Source: Saccoglossus kowalevskii
Lineage: Eukaryota > Hemichordata > Enteropneusta > Harrimaniidae
Direction: 5' to 3'
Assembly (NCBI RefSeq): GCF_000003605.2
Contig: NW_003132352.1
Location: 175,989 to 203,298, forward strand
Length of the DNA stretch: 27,310 bases
Shown: in pieces, positions 18,541 to 27,310 of the stretch
Layout of the letters: each line of letters opens with the position of its first letter
How positions within the stretch are numbered: position 1 is the stretch's first letter
Made by a program: the position numbers and the translations under genes
The notes under the pieces: generated by a model
The model's input: only the letters and a program-made list of their open reading frames with translations
Databases searched by the model: none
Told to the model about the DNA's origin: nothing

Positions 18541-18724
18541 TACCGTAAAATCTGTATTACAAGCCTCATCCCTAATAGAAGTCGCACACATTCTTTTTGA
18601 ATAATTGAGAAGCAAAGATTCACCATTTTTCATATGTGTACATGCTCTAATAGAAGCCACATTCCCTCTGTTGCATTGTACCATTTTAATAGAAGCCGCA
18701 GCTTCTAATACAGATTTTACAGTA
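18541..18724. mobile_element. 184-bp MITE with TACYGTAAAATCTGTATTA ends
   Basis: The left end TACCGTAAAATCTGTATTAC and the complement of the right end TACTGTAAAATCTGTATTAG are inverted repeats over ~25 bp. TAATAGAAGYCRCA is repeated three times inside, with degenerate versions in both termini. The ends share TACYGTA with 5538-5715 and 17382-18394. Confidence 0.85.
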
Positions 18725-19520
18725 CACAACTGTGACATATGACAAGAATTGACACACAAAAACGTATTACAATTTCTAGTGGACCAGGGAGTGGTTGGCT
18801 GGCTGGCGAGCTAGCTGAAGAACAATTGAAAATGAGTGATTGCAACATTGTAATATTGAGCGATGGTTATGTGAGTGCCTGACCAGTCTCTATAAAAACG
18901 TATGTTGAATGCTGCTGTACTGTACACCCACATACTAACCTGGTTAGAGCTTATGCATGATCATCAAACATCCTGGTACTTTTGGGGGTATTTTCATATT
19001 TTGTCATGTTACTGTTTTTGAACATCAATAGCTACTGCTTGCATTTCTTTGTTAAATATATCCAAGAAATTCCCATTCATAGTGAATTTGTACCCTTAGA
19101 AAGTACATGTATCAAGATGTGTGTCCTTTTTTAAGTCAAGTGTAAGGCATATTCGTTGGCTAGTTTTGTTAATTGTGGGCAGTTGAGTCCTGTTAATTTT
19201 TGTATGATTGACGAAGCATGCAGAATCTTTTCTGTATTGGTCTTCACCAAAATCATATTGTTTATATACTTATAACACGCTTCTTGGGAAAACTTCATCC
19301 ATCATGGCTATCCTCAAAGTCGACCTTATTGAAATGATCACCATGTTGCAAGAGTAAACTTATCTGTGAAGCAAATTACCTGTAACAATGTAATTGCTAA
19401 TAATATGAAAAGGCATTACAAATGTGCATTTTATTTTTTTTTCTAAAATTTTGGTGAAATGCATACACTTCATGGCACTATAGACAACAGCATGCATCTT
19501 GACACAGTCAGAGGGCTTAT
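18725..19520. other. Stretch without a supported gene
   Basis: Contains a short GGTTGGCTGGCTGGCGAGCT run (18792-18811) and AT-rich sequence. An 18-codon ATG frame at 19304-19357 is too short to support. Confidence 0.45.
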
Positions 19521-19529
19521 GGATCAGAT

Positions 19530-19957
19530 TCTGTCCATTTGTTCATTTGTCTGTCCGTCCATCTGTGCTTAGCATTTTACAAAAGTTCATGCTCTCGATT
19601 TACATATGCTAGATTTTTCTTGTTGATCAGATTCAAAATGGCGGATTGACGGCCATATTTAATCCAAAAATACCTTAAAAACTTAGATGGTGGCCAATTG
19701 TGGTGGCCAATTCTGTTCAAACATAGAATATCAATTTGGTAACACCTGTTGTTGACATACCCGGTACTGAGGCACATCCATTATTTTTTGGTCATTTTGG
19801 TTGATTTGTATTGCGATCCATTCTAAGATGGTAGACTGGCAGCCATTTTGTTTGATGAAAAATATGAATCCATCTTTACACAATTCTGCTTATTATCACA
19901 AATCCAAGCTGTCAAATTATGTCAAAACATGGTTCACAGATATCAACGAAACTTGTG
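19530..19957 (+). repeat. Decayed dispersed repeat, left part (host of the hAT insertion)
   Basis: Begins with a pyrimidine-rich TCTGTCCATTTG..GTCTGTCC run and contains two similar blocks, ATTCAAAATGGCGGATTGAC (19631) and ATTCTAAGATGGTAGACTGG (19820), each followed by a GCCAT word. The tail ACAGATATCAACGAAACTTG resembles the satellite's GATATCA.../AAACTTGG words on the opposite strand. It continues after the hAT element at 21119. Confidence 0.5.
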
Positions 19958-19965
19958 CACCAACC

Positions 19966-21110
19966 CAGTGTTCTCCCCAGGCCTTTCAAGCACTGCGGGC
20001 CCGCGTCGCTTAGACAAACAGCCGCGTCGCTTTCGTTTTGCCCGCGATGCTTGAAATCCTGTCCGCGATGCTTATTCACGTTGTATTGTTGTATCAGCCT
20101 TGTCTAGCACATTTTTAAAACAATAACATGTATTAATCGAAAGGTAATCCCACCTTTGTACATGGTTAGCCTTACAAAAACAGTGATAAAAAGTCTACAA
20201 GAAGTTACCAAGTCAAACAAACCCAAAATACTAGGGTAGTAATAATTTGCCCATTGTGTCGGGATGGTCTATCCCGACTTGCTGCACTGCGGTTAATTGC
20301 GTTTTTACTACTCCATCGCCGATGACGCTAATTACCAAGAATTTAAAAAACAAGTGAAATTAAGTCGTATTGGAACGAAAACTGTAAATAAATCGAAGCA
20401 AAAATTATTCAATGCAGACGAGACAGTCGAGGAAAAAAACAAACTCTGACCTCTAGAAATACCTCATTTATCATAAATAATAATCGTTTTAATTAACCAA
20501 ACATTTTAAGTTTGTGTATTTTTAAACAAAAAAGTCAGGGACCGATGATCGAAACAGCAACGGAGAATACCCATTCAACGCAATGCCGTAAAGTGACAAT
20601 GTTGCGGTGATCGTAGCGTTACGCATAAGGTATAGATAGATCAATGAAAAATCGCTGACTTTAGTTTTGAAATGCCATTGTAGAAAAAAAATGTCATTAT
20701 TGATTTGTTAATTTCTTCATATTCTGATAACCCGCAATCTTGTAGACTTTACAAATTTAACAAAAAAGTGTTTTTCCTCCATGTCGTATGAACTGACAGT
20801 AACATTGGCACTAAAACTGACTGTACTTGTTGTACACAAAATAATGATGAACCAGTTACCTCCATGGATAACAATATATTCACTGACTGGCTAGAAGTAT
20901 TTCCATTTTTTTCCTGTTCTATTTCAAACTTTACCCGGTATTTGACTTGATGCACGCATAAAATACAATGAATTTAAATGATATAAAATATATGAGATAT
21001 GTATAAAACTATCTCTTCTTTATTGCAGTTCTAATGTTTGTTGGGGAAACTAATTATTATGCAAATAAGATGTATTGTTATGCTTGGCTTGGGGTCTGGG
21101 GAGAACACTG
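19966..21110. mobile_element. Complete non-autonomous hAT-like element, 1145 bp
   Basis: It starts CAGTGTTCTCCCCAGGC and its other end, complemented, is CAGTGTTCTCCCCAGAC: 17-bp inverted repeats with one mismatch. It is flanked by a perfect 8-bp duplication, CACCAACC (19958-19965 and 21111-21118). CAGTG-type ends with an 8-bp duplication are the hallmark of hAT elements. No transposase-like ORF is present, so it must have moved in trans. The left subterminal region carries four phased CCGCG..GCTT words, and an internal perfect hairpin GTCGGGAT/ATCCCGAC lies at 20258-20278. The perfect target duplication suggests a recent insertion. Confidence 0.92.
20001..20073 (+). repeat. Phased subterminal repeats of the hAT element
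   Basis: CCGCGTCGCTT at 20001 and 20022, CCGCGATGCTT at 20042 and 20063. Spacings are 21, 20 and 21 bases, about two helical turns. hAT transposases are known to bind short subterminal repeats, so these are likely binding sites. No matching array is seen at the right end. Confidence 0.75.
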
Positions 21111-21118
21111 CACCAACC

Positions 21119-21660
21119 CAATACATGTACCGGTATATCTCAAATTCATGCTCTTTGATAATTTATCGTTAGTTCTTGTGTGTACAAAGCACAAACAGGG
21201 TTATATTTCATGTTTTACAAATGTGGTTTGATAGATATGTGTGTAAAATCGTGTTAATATCAATATCACTGGGTGGTTTTCAAAGCAATTTAGTAGACAC
21301 ATACTTTATACCTTATAGTTTTTTTGTGTAACTTTGCAACTGTTTGTACAGTGCATTGACACATGGTAAATGCTTTCTGTTTGTGTAAATGAGTATGCGA
21401 TCATATTAATTAACTAATTTACATATTGAGACATTTTAATATTTTTCAGTATTGCATCATATAGATGTATAATGACACTTGGGAAAAAATTCCTTTTGTT
21501 CAAATTTGGTATCGATACCTTGGGGGTAATGGGCATTTGTGATTAGTTTTTGGTCCATTTTAACACATTATGTAGCTAATTTGCATAATATTTTTTTTTT
21601 CATTTCAGTCTGTGTGTAATCTTTGATAAAATTTGGTACATAAAATAGGTTAGCTGGTAC
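21119..21660 (+). repeat. Dispersed repeat, right part, and related decayed units
   Basis: Continues the host repeat after the hAT element. Words such as CAAATTTGGTATCGATACCT (21510), TAGCTAATTTGCATAAT (21573) and AAAATTTGGTACATA (21628) resemble complemented satellite words at 10365-11400, but divergence is high. TTAGCTGGTACAA at 21650 also echoes the ends of the 1-265 family. Confidence 0.4.
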
Positions 21661-24090
21661 AACATAATTAAATGGAAATTGGTTTGCAGTGCATTAAAAA
21701 TGTGTGATCGCAAGCTTGGTTTAATTTTTTATAGGTCAAAAATCTTCGTTATCTGTAAAATTCCTGAAAGTTTTGATTTATTGCTTGCCATGCAGTAACA
21801 ATGGTTTGCTTAAATACCTGCTGCAAATGAAAGATTTATTTGTCAAAGTGCAAATAAATTTGAACAAATAGTTGCCTGATTTACCATATGTTGTTTCTAT
21901 TCATAAAGCATGTATTCATTACACTATGTTAGCATGTCATTCTGTTCATGTCAAGTTCCATTGATACATTTCCTCCAGACTTCTTTTAGACTAATTCTCA
22001 ACTTCAGTAATGTCGCATTCAATGACTGCTTTGCCGGAATGATGACACCATAGCTGTCACCTTCACTGAATAACTAGACAGTTCTGCTCCCCTCCCCCCA
22101 TCCCAACTCTAGCTGATTCATATATATGCACAGGGAGTAGGGAACAATATATTGTTCAAAAATATTACAAAATATGGTTGTTTCCATACCCATGATTTTG
22201 GCCATGGCGATCGTAGCATTCGGCACTCAAAACAAAAAAGTTGCCGCGACCAACACTATTGTATTTACTGCAGTTGTGTTGACATCACGCCCTCATTCGT
22301 CGATCTGCTCGTTAACCAAATCATGGCAAATGATACGCATATGATGATAATAACACATCGCCACATCAGACTAGTATGAGTCAGTATATGTTATCTGAAG
22401 TTCACCACTGGGGGCCTGGGGGTGATTTTGATAGCGTTGAGTCTTCAGGCAGCATATCTTGGCATTTGTTGAGTTTCAGTCTGACTTGCTATTGGGACCA
22501 AGATCTATTTTTTCTGGCAGGTCTGTAATGTGAACACTATTTGTGTCAACTGAGAAGACTACATACATATACATGTATGACTGAATTTATCTCCGGAACA
22601 TTACTATAAACACAGTGACAGTTACTAGAAACTCTTCAGTTGATATTTAATGGTTTAACTTTTGTTACCTACTGGTAGTTCTTGTTCATAGTGTATTTTT
22701 GTGGCATGAGGTAACAGATTTTGTTTAAAATGACCCATACCATCATGTCCAGTATTGAAAATGATCATGGGGTACAGCAATTCAACAAATATTTCCAAAA
22801 GTCAGGACTGAAAAATATACCATTGATTTACCCACGCTTCATAGGACAATAGCAATGAATCACAGGAAAATTTGTTTATTTCTGGTCACATGACATGATG
22901 ATGTATATATTTTCAATGTTGTAAACAAGCAGACAAATCAATAGATGCATCTGGTTTGAATGGCAATTCTCTTTACCATCAAGATTAATTTGAGTTTGTA
23001 TTTACCTGGTACTCATTGAAATGAGTCACATTGTGAACATAAATGAGGTTGTTTAATATTTGGACAAATGAATCAATAATCTAAAACTAGAATAGTGACA
23101 ATTTTTTTTTATAATCGTAGTGTTGAATTAATTTTGCAATGACTTTGGTCAATGCAGCTGGATTTGAACATATCATTATTGTACGTCTGTGTCACATTTC
23201 CCATGTTTATTCTTTTTCATAAGTAATGCCTGGAGAATTCTGCACACAATGAACAAGTACATTGTCTGATGCATTATGAAATTGATATATGCTGTGTGGA
23301 CGAGATAAGAAACATTTCCTGTTAACGCAAAGGAAGTTAAAATACAGTGAAACGAGGAAGCGAATACACACTGTAATCTTTACTTGGTATACTTTTGTAT
23401 AATTCATTTGCGTCGACAGTTGCCACACTTACAAATGAGTGAATTGGCACTTGTTGAAAACTGATCGGTATACAAAAATAAAAACATTCAGTGGTCTCCT
23501 TTTGGGTGATGTATATTTCAGTGGTGTTGATGTTTTGGTTGATTAGAATCTGTTGTCGTGTTGGCAGTGGTTCAAGTGTTATTGATTGTTGGGGCAGCAC
23601 TGGTATGTTAACTGCAGTGTTGTTGAGTAGAAAATTTTGTTCTGTTTTTTGTTTTTCTAAAATTCTTACGTAGTGTTAACATGATTTTTTTATTTTACCT
23701 TCTATACTTGTATTTTTGACTTTTTAGATTTGCTCTCTGTCTCGCGTGCGTATGTAGTGTAGGAATCAATATGTCTGCGGTCGTGTACACATGTTGGCAA
23801 CCCTCTTCAATTGACCAGACTTTCAAAACTTTCAAAACAATTCTTAAAACCAATGAGTAAATATCCTCATTCTGGAATGAATGCATTTTTAACAGTATTT
23901 ATTAACTTTTAACTAAAGTGAAGGCATAACCTGACCTACCTCTCTATTTCCTTTCCTGTTAGTCTTCGACCTTTTGAGAATTTTAACTGCAGTAACAACT
24001 TTAAAAGCATGTGCATGGTTTAGTGGTTCTTAACAAATTTGAAACAAACAGCATTAGCAGGCAATGTAATAAACATTTCTCATCAAGTTC
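21661..24090. other. Long stretch without a supported gene
   Basis: Mostly AT-rich. A GC-richer island at 22195-22345 contains a 46-codon ATG frame (MAIVAFGTQNKKVAAT...) without splice sites or a recognised domain. Other open frames are short and overlap on both strands. Confidence 0.45.
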
Positions 24091-24092
24091 TG

Positions 24093-24140
24093 CTTTAAAG
24101 CAAAGGGGTCGTCACCTACGCACACACGGGAGTTCCAAGT
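24093..24140 (+). repeat. Copy of the TTAAAGC..GTCACCT segment
   Basis: Matches 9853-9900 (TTAAAGC, GGGG.TCGTCACCT, GCACACACGGGAGTT). Finding the same block twice, 14 kb apart, supports a dispersed element end. Confidence 0.5.
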
Positions 24141-24390
24141 AACCATAATAGTGTGTTTGTAAACAACGACATGCTATGTTTCATGCGCAGATGATGACTC
24201 CCCAGCTTTAATTGGCTTAAGTGATAATATTTGCGGAGATTTTGTATACAAATAGTTAAATTAACAAAAATTATTGGCTGGGTCAGTTGATTTGGTCCTT
24301 TAAGTCTGACAATATCCAATGCTAAAAAAAAAGAAGAATAATTCAAGGAATAAATCACTGCTGAATTGCATGGTGTGTATCCTCTTTACT

Positions 24391-24480
24391 TTTAAAGGCC
24401 GATGGTTGTCGCGCCATGTTCTGTTCGATATGGGACTCATAGCAACGTACACAACGTGTCTAGAATACATCACCTTTAAA
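24391..24480 (-). mobile_element. TTAAAG-type MITE, copy E, shortened
   Basis: TTTAAAGGCCGATGGTTGTC, then TCGATATGGGACTCATAGCA and ACGTACACAACGTGT, ending CACCTTTAAA. It matches the first two thirds of copy C in the same orientation and is bounded by TTTAAA at both edges, an internally deleted derivative. Confidence 0.7.
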
Positions 24481-24829
24481 AAATGTTTAATATGTAGTTA
24501 TGCTGGAGATGAACTACATTTGTGTTTGTTTTAAAGTGTTTACTGCCTTTAAAATGATGCGTATCGGTACTAGAAATTACTAATTAATTAATTTAAGTAA
24601 GTTAAGTTTGTCTCTCTCGTAACTGGTACATTGTATGACTTGAATGTTCATTGTTGAAATTTCATTTCTTTGTGTATTTATGATATTATATCAGTTGAAT
24701 ACAAAAACACACATGACATACGATTTATAGAGACAATCAAGTTTTAAACTATTAGGCAGTATCAATTTCAGTGACAAAACTAAAGTTTCACGATATGCCT
24801 AATATTGTCATTCAGTTTAGCCTATGACT

Positions 24830-25180
24830 CGTAGTAAGCTTTTCCATCAATATCTCGAGTGCTTACTTATTTCAATGAATCTTCGTACATATATACTCTA
24901 AGACAATGCACTAATCAAATTACTGTAGTTTTGTGTTTATATCATTCATAATAATTATCTAATTTGCATAATAATTTAATTTTTAGCTTTCCATCGATTT
25001 TTGTTAGGATTAATCATTACATTATAATGAAACTTGCTACATGTGCACCCTGAAACAACACACAGACCTAAATATATGCATAAGAATTAATTAATTTTCA
25101 TAATTATTCATTTGGTTCATTGAGCTAATCCAGAGACATGATTAGTTTAATGTTGAAAACATACATATTGATTATTTTAT
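24830..25180 (-). repeat. About two decayed satellite monomers, reversed
   Basis: The complement reads as the 10365-11400 monomer: GTACGAAGATTCATTGAAAT (compare GTACCAAGTTTCATTGAAAT), then GATATTGATGG, then TTATGCAAATTAGATAATTA, and again TAGCAAGTTTCATTAT. It is an older, unhomogenised copy. Confidence 0.6.
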
Positions 25181-25443
25181 TATTATTAGTCAATTTCTGG
25201 TATCTCAAAAAATCTGATTTAAGGATGTAGTAGACTTAACATGGATGCTATAATTAGGCTTGTTATTTTCATATAAGAATTGTCCTGAACTATAAAACTA
25301 TATATTTTATTAAAAGCTCTTGTTTCACACTTCCTAAAATTCTGGGTCATTTTTGATCTAATTCAATGGTAGTCACATGACTGCTAGTTAACTAACAAAA
25401 ATATTAATTAAAACAAATGGGTACTGCGTGACGCTGAAAATAG

Positions 25444-25803
25444 TTAGATGAGTAACAAACATCGTAATGTTAACCATAAGGTGTCCCATCCAATCGGGTG
25501 ACAGGATTTTTGCCCAGCGTGTTGCGTTAATTTCATGACACTAGCTTGAAGTGTTCGACCACAGTCACTGAATGACACCAAATTTATTTTGAGTTTAAAA
25601 CGTGATTTTTCGCCAATGCTCTCACATGTTTGTTTGATACTTTCGGTAGAACAGCCCATGCAAAATTCAAGCAAATGCGATACCGAGGGAACGCAGCATA
25701 CTCTATATTGTAGTTCACTAATTAGTTTGTTTTTATTTGCCAGAAATGGAAAGTAACCTTTCCAATGAACAAACTGACCAATACTTTCAGTTTGGGACGT
25801 CAT
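25444..25803 (-). CDS. Hypothetical single-exon ORF, 119 residues
   Basis: ATG at the complement of 25801-25803 begins MTSQTESIGQFVHWKGYFPF and the frame runs to a stop at 25444. It is Cys- and Ser-rich (for example VCCVPSVSHLLEFCMGC) with no recognised domain. Base composition is more GC-rich than the flanks, and a perfect TATAAAAT lies 38-47 bases upstream (complement of 25843-25850). That is close for a promoter and would leave a very short leader. It could be a small gene, a first exon, or a chance frame. Confidence 0.28.
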   Translation of the reverse strand: MTSQTESIGQFVHWKGYFPFLANKNKLISELQYRVCCVPSVSHLLEFCMGCSTESIKQTCESIGEKSRFKLKINLVSFSDCGRTLQASVMKLTQHAGQKSCHPIGWDTLWLTLRCLLLI

Positions 25804-26165
25804 TTGAGAAAAATTTTACACTCGGGCGAAGGATATACTTCTATTTTATAGATTGTGTGGTTCAAGTTAAAAAGTGATCATGCGTATCATCGATATTCAA
25901 TGTAAAACAGGCTCCAAACACTGACAAGACTCGTTTGCCTAAATAGCGTTGTACAGTTACAACGTAATCCTTTGCGCATACAAAGGTTGTTTATTGCCTG
26001 GACATAAGTGAGAGATTATGGTTACTTCCTTAGTAACCGGGAACTGCACGTCTGAGTTGATTGTGGCAGTTACTGCAATTTTTAATGTAGGCCAACTGTG
26101 ATCAGTTTGAATCGCCACATGTTTTCTACACAATGTCTAAGTTGCAGACAACGATCATATCGGTC

Positions 26166-26340
26166 ACCAGCCTTAGAAAAAAAAAATATATATATAGATA
26201 TATATAAAATAAAATAAAATAAAATGTGCGTTGTAGATGCAGGCTTGCAAGCTGGAGACGAGAGATAGAAACAACTCGGTCTGACAAAGCATGTGCTTCG
26301 CTGTTCGGTCGAGTGGCACCCGGGACTGGCGTAACGATTA
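26166..26340 (-). repeat. (TA)n and (ATTTT)n tail with an adjacent GC-rich segment, SINE-like
   Basis: On the - strand a ~115-bp GC-richer segment (26340-26227, containing CTTGCAAGCCTG and GCGAAGCACATGC) is followed by (ATTTT)n and (TA)n. This order (body then simple tail) fits a short retroposon, and the tail type equals that of the reverse-transcriptase remnant at 14407-14795. No convincing tRNA A/B boxes were seen. Confidence 0.35.
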
Positions 26341-26470
26341 TTCAATTGTATTTATATCTCAGATTCTTACTGGATATTAAAATTTAATTGTGATAAATAG
26401 TTTGTTGTTTGGGACAACGTGGCCTGGTATACAGGAAGTAAACATGCAGTACTGTTCAGCTCTGAAAATT

Positions 26471-26510
26471 TGACGTCATAATTAGGCGGAGACACTCCGT
26501 ATAAGGAGTG
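26471..26510 (+). promoter_or_regulatory. Candidate promoter: CRE and TATA-like dyad
   Basis: A perfect CRE palindrome TGACGTCA (26471-26478) lies 22 bases before GTATAAGG (26499-26506). The TATA-like word sits in the loop of a perfect dyad CACTCC-GTATAA-GGAGTG (26493-26510). An ATG frame starts 85 bases later. Confidence 0.4.
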
Positions 26511-26594
26511 AGGTGATTGACAAGTTTCTTGAGTTGTGTCATCATTTGCCATGACCATTTTCTTGAGAAGCATCAATCGTATTCAAATAACAAC

Positions 26595-26786
26595 ATGCCT
26601 GGCCGAAGAAAACAGCTTTCAGATGTCAACCACAACGTCAACCAGCAGCGATTGGAACAATTAATTTCCGTGATCGCCGAAAAAGTTCGCTATTTAAAAT
26701 GTAGACATCGATCAGTCTCAGCTTCAGCCATTTTATCATCGTCACCATGTGACGATAATTTCTTTTTTTCTTGGCACTTCTTCTAG
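26595..26786 (+). CDS. Hypothetical small ORF, 63 residues
   Basis: The ATG at 26595 has the good animal context AACAACATGCC and encodes MPGRRKQLSDVNHNVNQQRL, then EQLISVIAEKVRYLKCRHRS. It is basic at the start and helical in the middle. The frame is open upstream to 26517 but with no earlier ATG. The candidate CRE/TATA promoter sits just upstream. No domain is recognised; the Ser- and Phe-rich tail (SASAILSSSP, NFFFSWHFF) may be read-through past an unseen splice donor. Confidence 0.35.
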   Translation: MPGRRKQLSDVNHNVNQQRLEQLISVIAEKVRYLKCRHRSVSASAILSSSPCDDNFFFSWHFF

Positions 26787-26845
26787 TTCTTCAATGTCTG
26801 AGCTATATGGAGATAAATGTTGCACCGTCACAGCAGTATCGTTAG

Positions 26846-26935
26846 CAGTGTTCTCCCCAGGCTCAGAGGCAAGCATGGCAGTCTAATTTGCATGCTAATT
26901 TGCATACTAATTTGCATATTTTTCAGGATTCACTC
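26846..26935 (+). mobile_element. Second hAT-like left end with octamer array
   Basis: CAGTGTTCTCCCCAGGC is identical to the 17-bp left end of the element at 19966. The interior differs at once (TCAGAGGCAAGCATGGC), then shows three CTAATTTGCAT repeats. No opposite end is found before the window ends, so the element is partial here or extends beyond, and the right boundary given is nominal. Confidence 0.65.
26886..26917 (+). repeat. Three ATTTGCAT octamers at 12-bp spacing
   Basis: ATTTGCAT at 26886, 26898 and 26910, each within CTAATTTGCATR. ATTTGCAT is the classical POU (Oct) octamer. Its position just inside a hAT end suggests subterminal transposase sites; the match to a POU site may be incidental or exapted. 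Confidence 0.8.
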
Positions 26936-26980
26936 TCACAAAAACAAACATACAAGACAGTATTAAAATGTATGAGAGAC

Positions 26981-26986
26981 TTTATT
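26981..26986 (-). terminator. Poly(A) signal of the - strand gene
   Basis: AATAAA on the - strand, 86 bases past the stop codon at 27072-27074. It gives a 3' UTR of roughly 100-120 bases. Confidence 0.6.
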
Positions 26987-27071
26987 TAAATTACATAATA
27001 CTTTACATAATATACCATAATTTGACAAGATCGTCATTTAATGTAAACTGTTCCATAAAACTTAGTCTAAA

Positions 27072-27210
27072 CTAATCCTTCTGACTTTGTTGTGCATTGG
27101 CTGCCTTACTGTAGTTAAACTCGTCATAGACTTGCACGGGACTTTGTTCCATAAAGAAGATCCACTCTTTGCAATCATGTTGTGCTTTGAGCATTAACTG
27201 CACAACATTC
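27072..27210 (-). CDS. Last coding exon of a - strand gene
   Basis: On the - strand, TTTTTTCCCACTAG is followed by an exon at 27210. It starts with one base of a split codon, then NVVQLMLKAQHDCKEWIFFM, EQSPVQVYDEFNYSKAANAQ and QSQKD, then TAG (complement of 27072-27074). A good acceptor, 45 coherent residues with amphipathic character, a stop and a nearby AATAAA together make a convincing terminal exon. The rest of the gene lies right of the window. The protein is not recognised. Confidence 0.62.
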
Positions 27211-27310
27211 CTAGTGGGAAAAAATGATAAATAATAAAAAAACAACAATGAGGATTGAGGTTCAAATAAATGTAAACATAACGATTGAATTGTGCCACGA
27301 TCGGGAACCC

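Noticed and set aside
20749-20955. 68-codon - strand frame inside the hAT-like element, considered as transposase
   Set aside because: Far too short and lacking any recognisable hAT catalytic or dimerisation motif.
22204-22344. 46-codon ATG frame MAIVAFGTQNKKVAATNTIV...
   Set aside because: Short, with no promoter, splice or poly(A) context; a longer overlapping frame in another phase is equally uninformative.
26227-26340. GC-rich segment considered as a tRNA-derived SINE head
   Set aside because: No acceptable A and B boxes at tRNA spacing; recorded only as SINE-like because of the simple-repeat tail.

Overview
This is an AT-rich, intron-containing animal genomic segment. It has spliceosomal GT/AG introns, AATAAA signals, many miniature inverted-repeat DNA transposons (MITEs), decayed non-LTR retrotransposons, microsatellites and a 50-N assembly gap. 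Nothing in it looks prokaryotic. The repeat style (tandem ~150-bp units with ATGCAAAT words, non-LTR reverse-transcriptase remnants, hAT-like and TA-type MITEs) suggests a marine invertebrate, perhaps a non-vertebrate deuterostome; the species cannot be fixed from the sequence alone.

Left part (1-8640): one well-supported gene lies on the + strand. Four exons (1727-2041, 2800-4663, 5242-5345, 5833-5970) join in frame to 806 residues. The product has an N-terminal helical/coiled-coil stretch, a long low-complexity middle with two internal duplications, and a C-terminal ubiquitin-like (beta-grasp) domain without a diglycine tail. The gene is flanked by inverted copies of one dispersed repeat (1-265 and 8290-8530). 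A decayed reverse transcriptase lies upstream on the - strand (441-1061), and two related MITEs sit in its introns.

Middle part (9400-14950): a layered repeat graveyard. A reverse-transcriptase C-terminal fragment (9906-11763) is split by a tandem array of ~150-bp monomers that ends in a hairpin. Next come a MITE whose empty paralogous site is also in the window, a ~105-bp tandem array invaded by a second MITE family, a third copy of that family interrupted by a 27-bp-armed inverted repeat, and another reverse-transcriptase end on the - strand with an (ATTTT)n tail.

Right part (15000-27310): a candidate TATA-less promoter and first exon (15025-15165); two neighbouring elements with TACCGTA ends; a complete 1145-bp hAT-like element (19966-21110) with a perfect 8-bp target duplication; reversed copies of the ~150-bp satellite; two weak small-ORF gene candidates (25444-25803 on -, 26595-26786 on +); and the convincing last coding exon of a - strand gene (27072-27210) with its own AATAAA, whose body lies beyond the right edge.

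The coding content is sparse and the genes show no sign of a shared pathway. The most distinctive items are the unrecognised coiled-coil/ubiquitin-like gene and the recurring design of short word arrays next to transposon ends.
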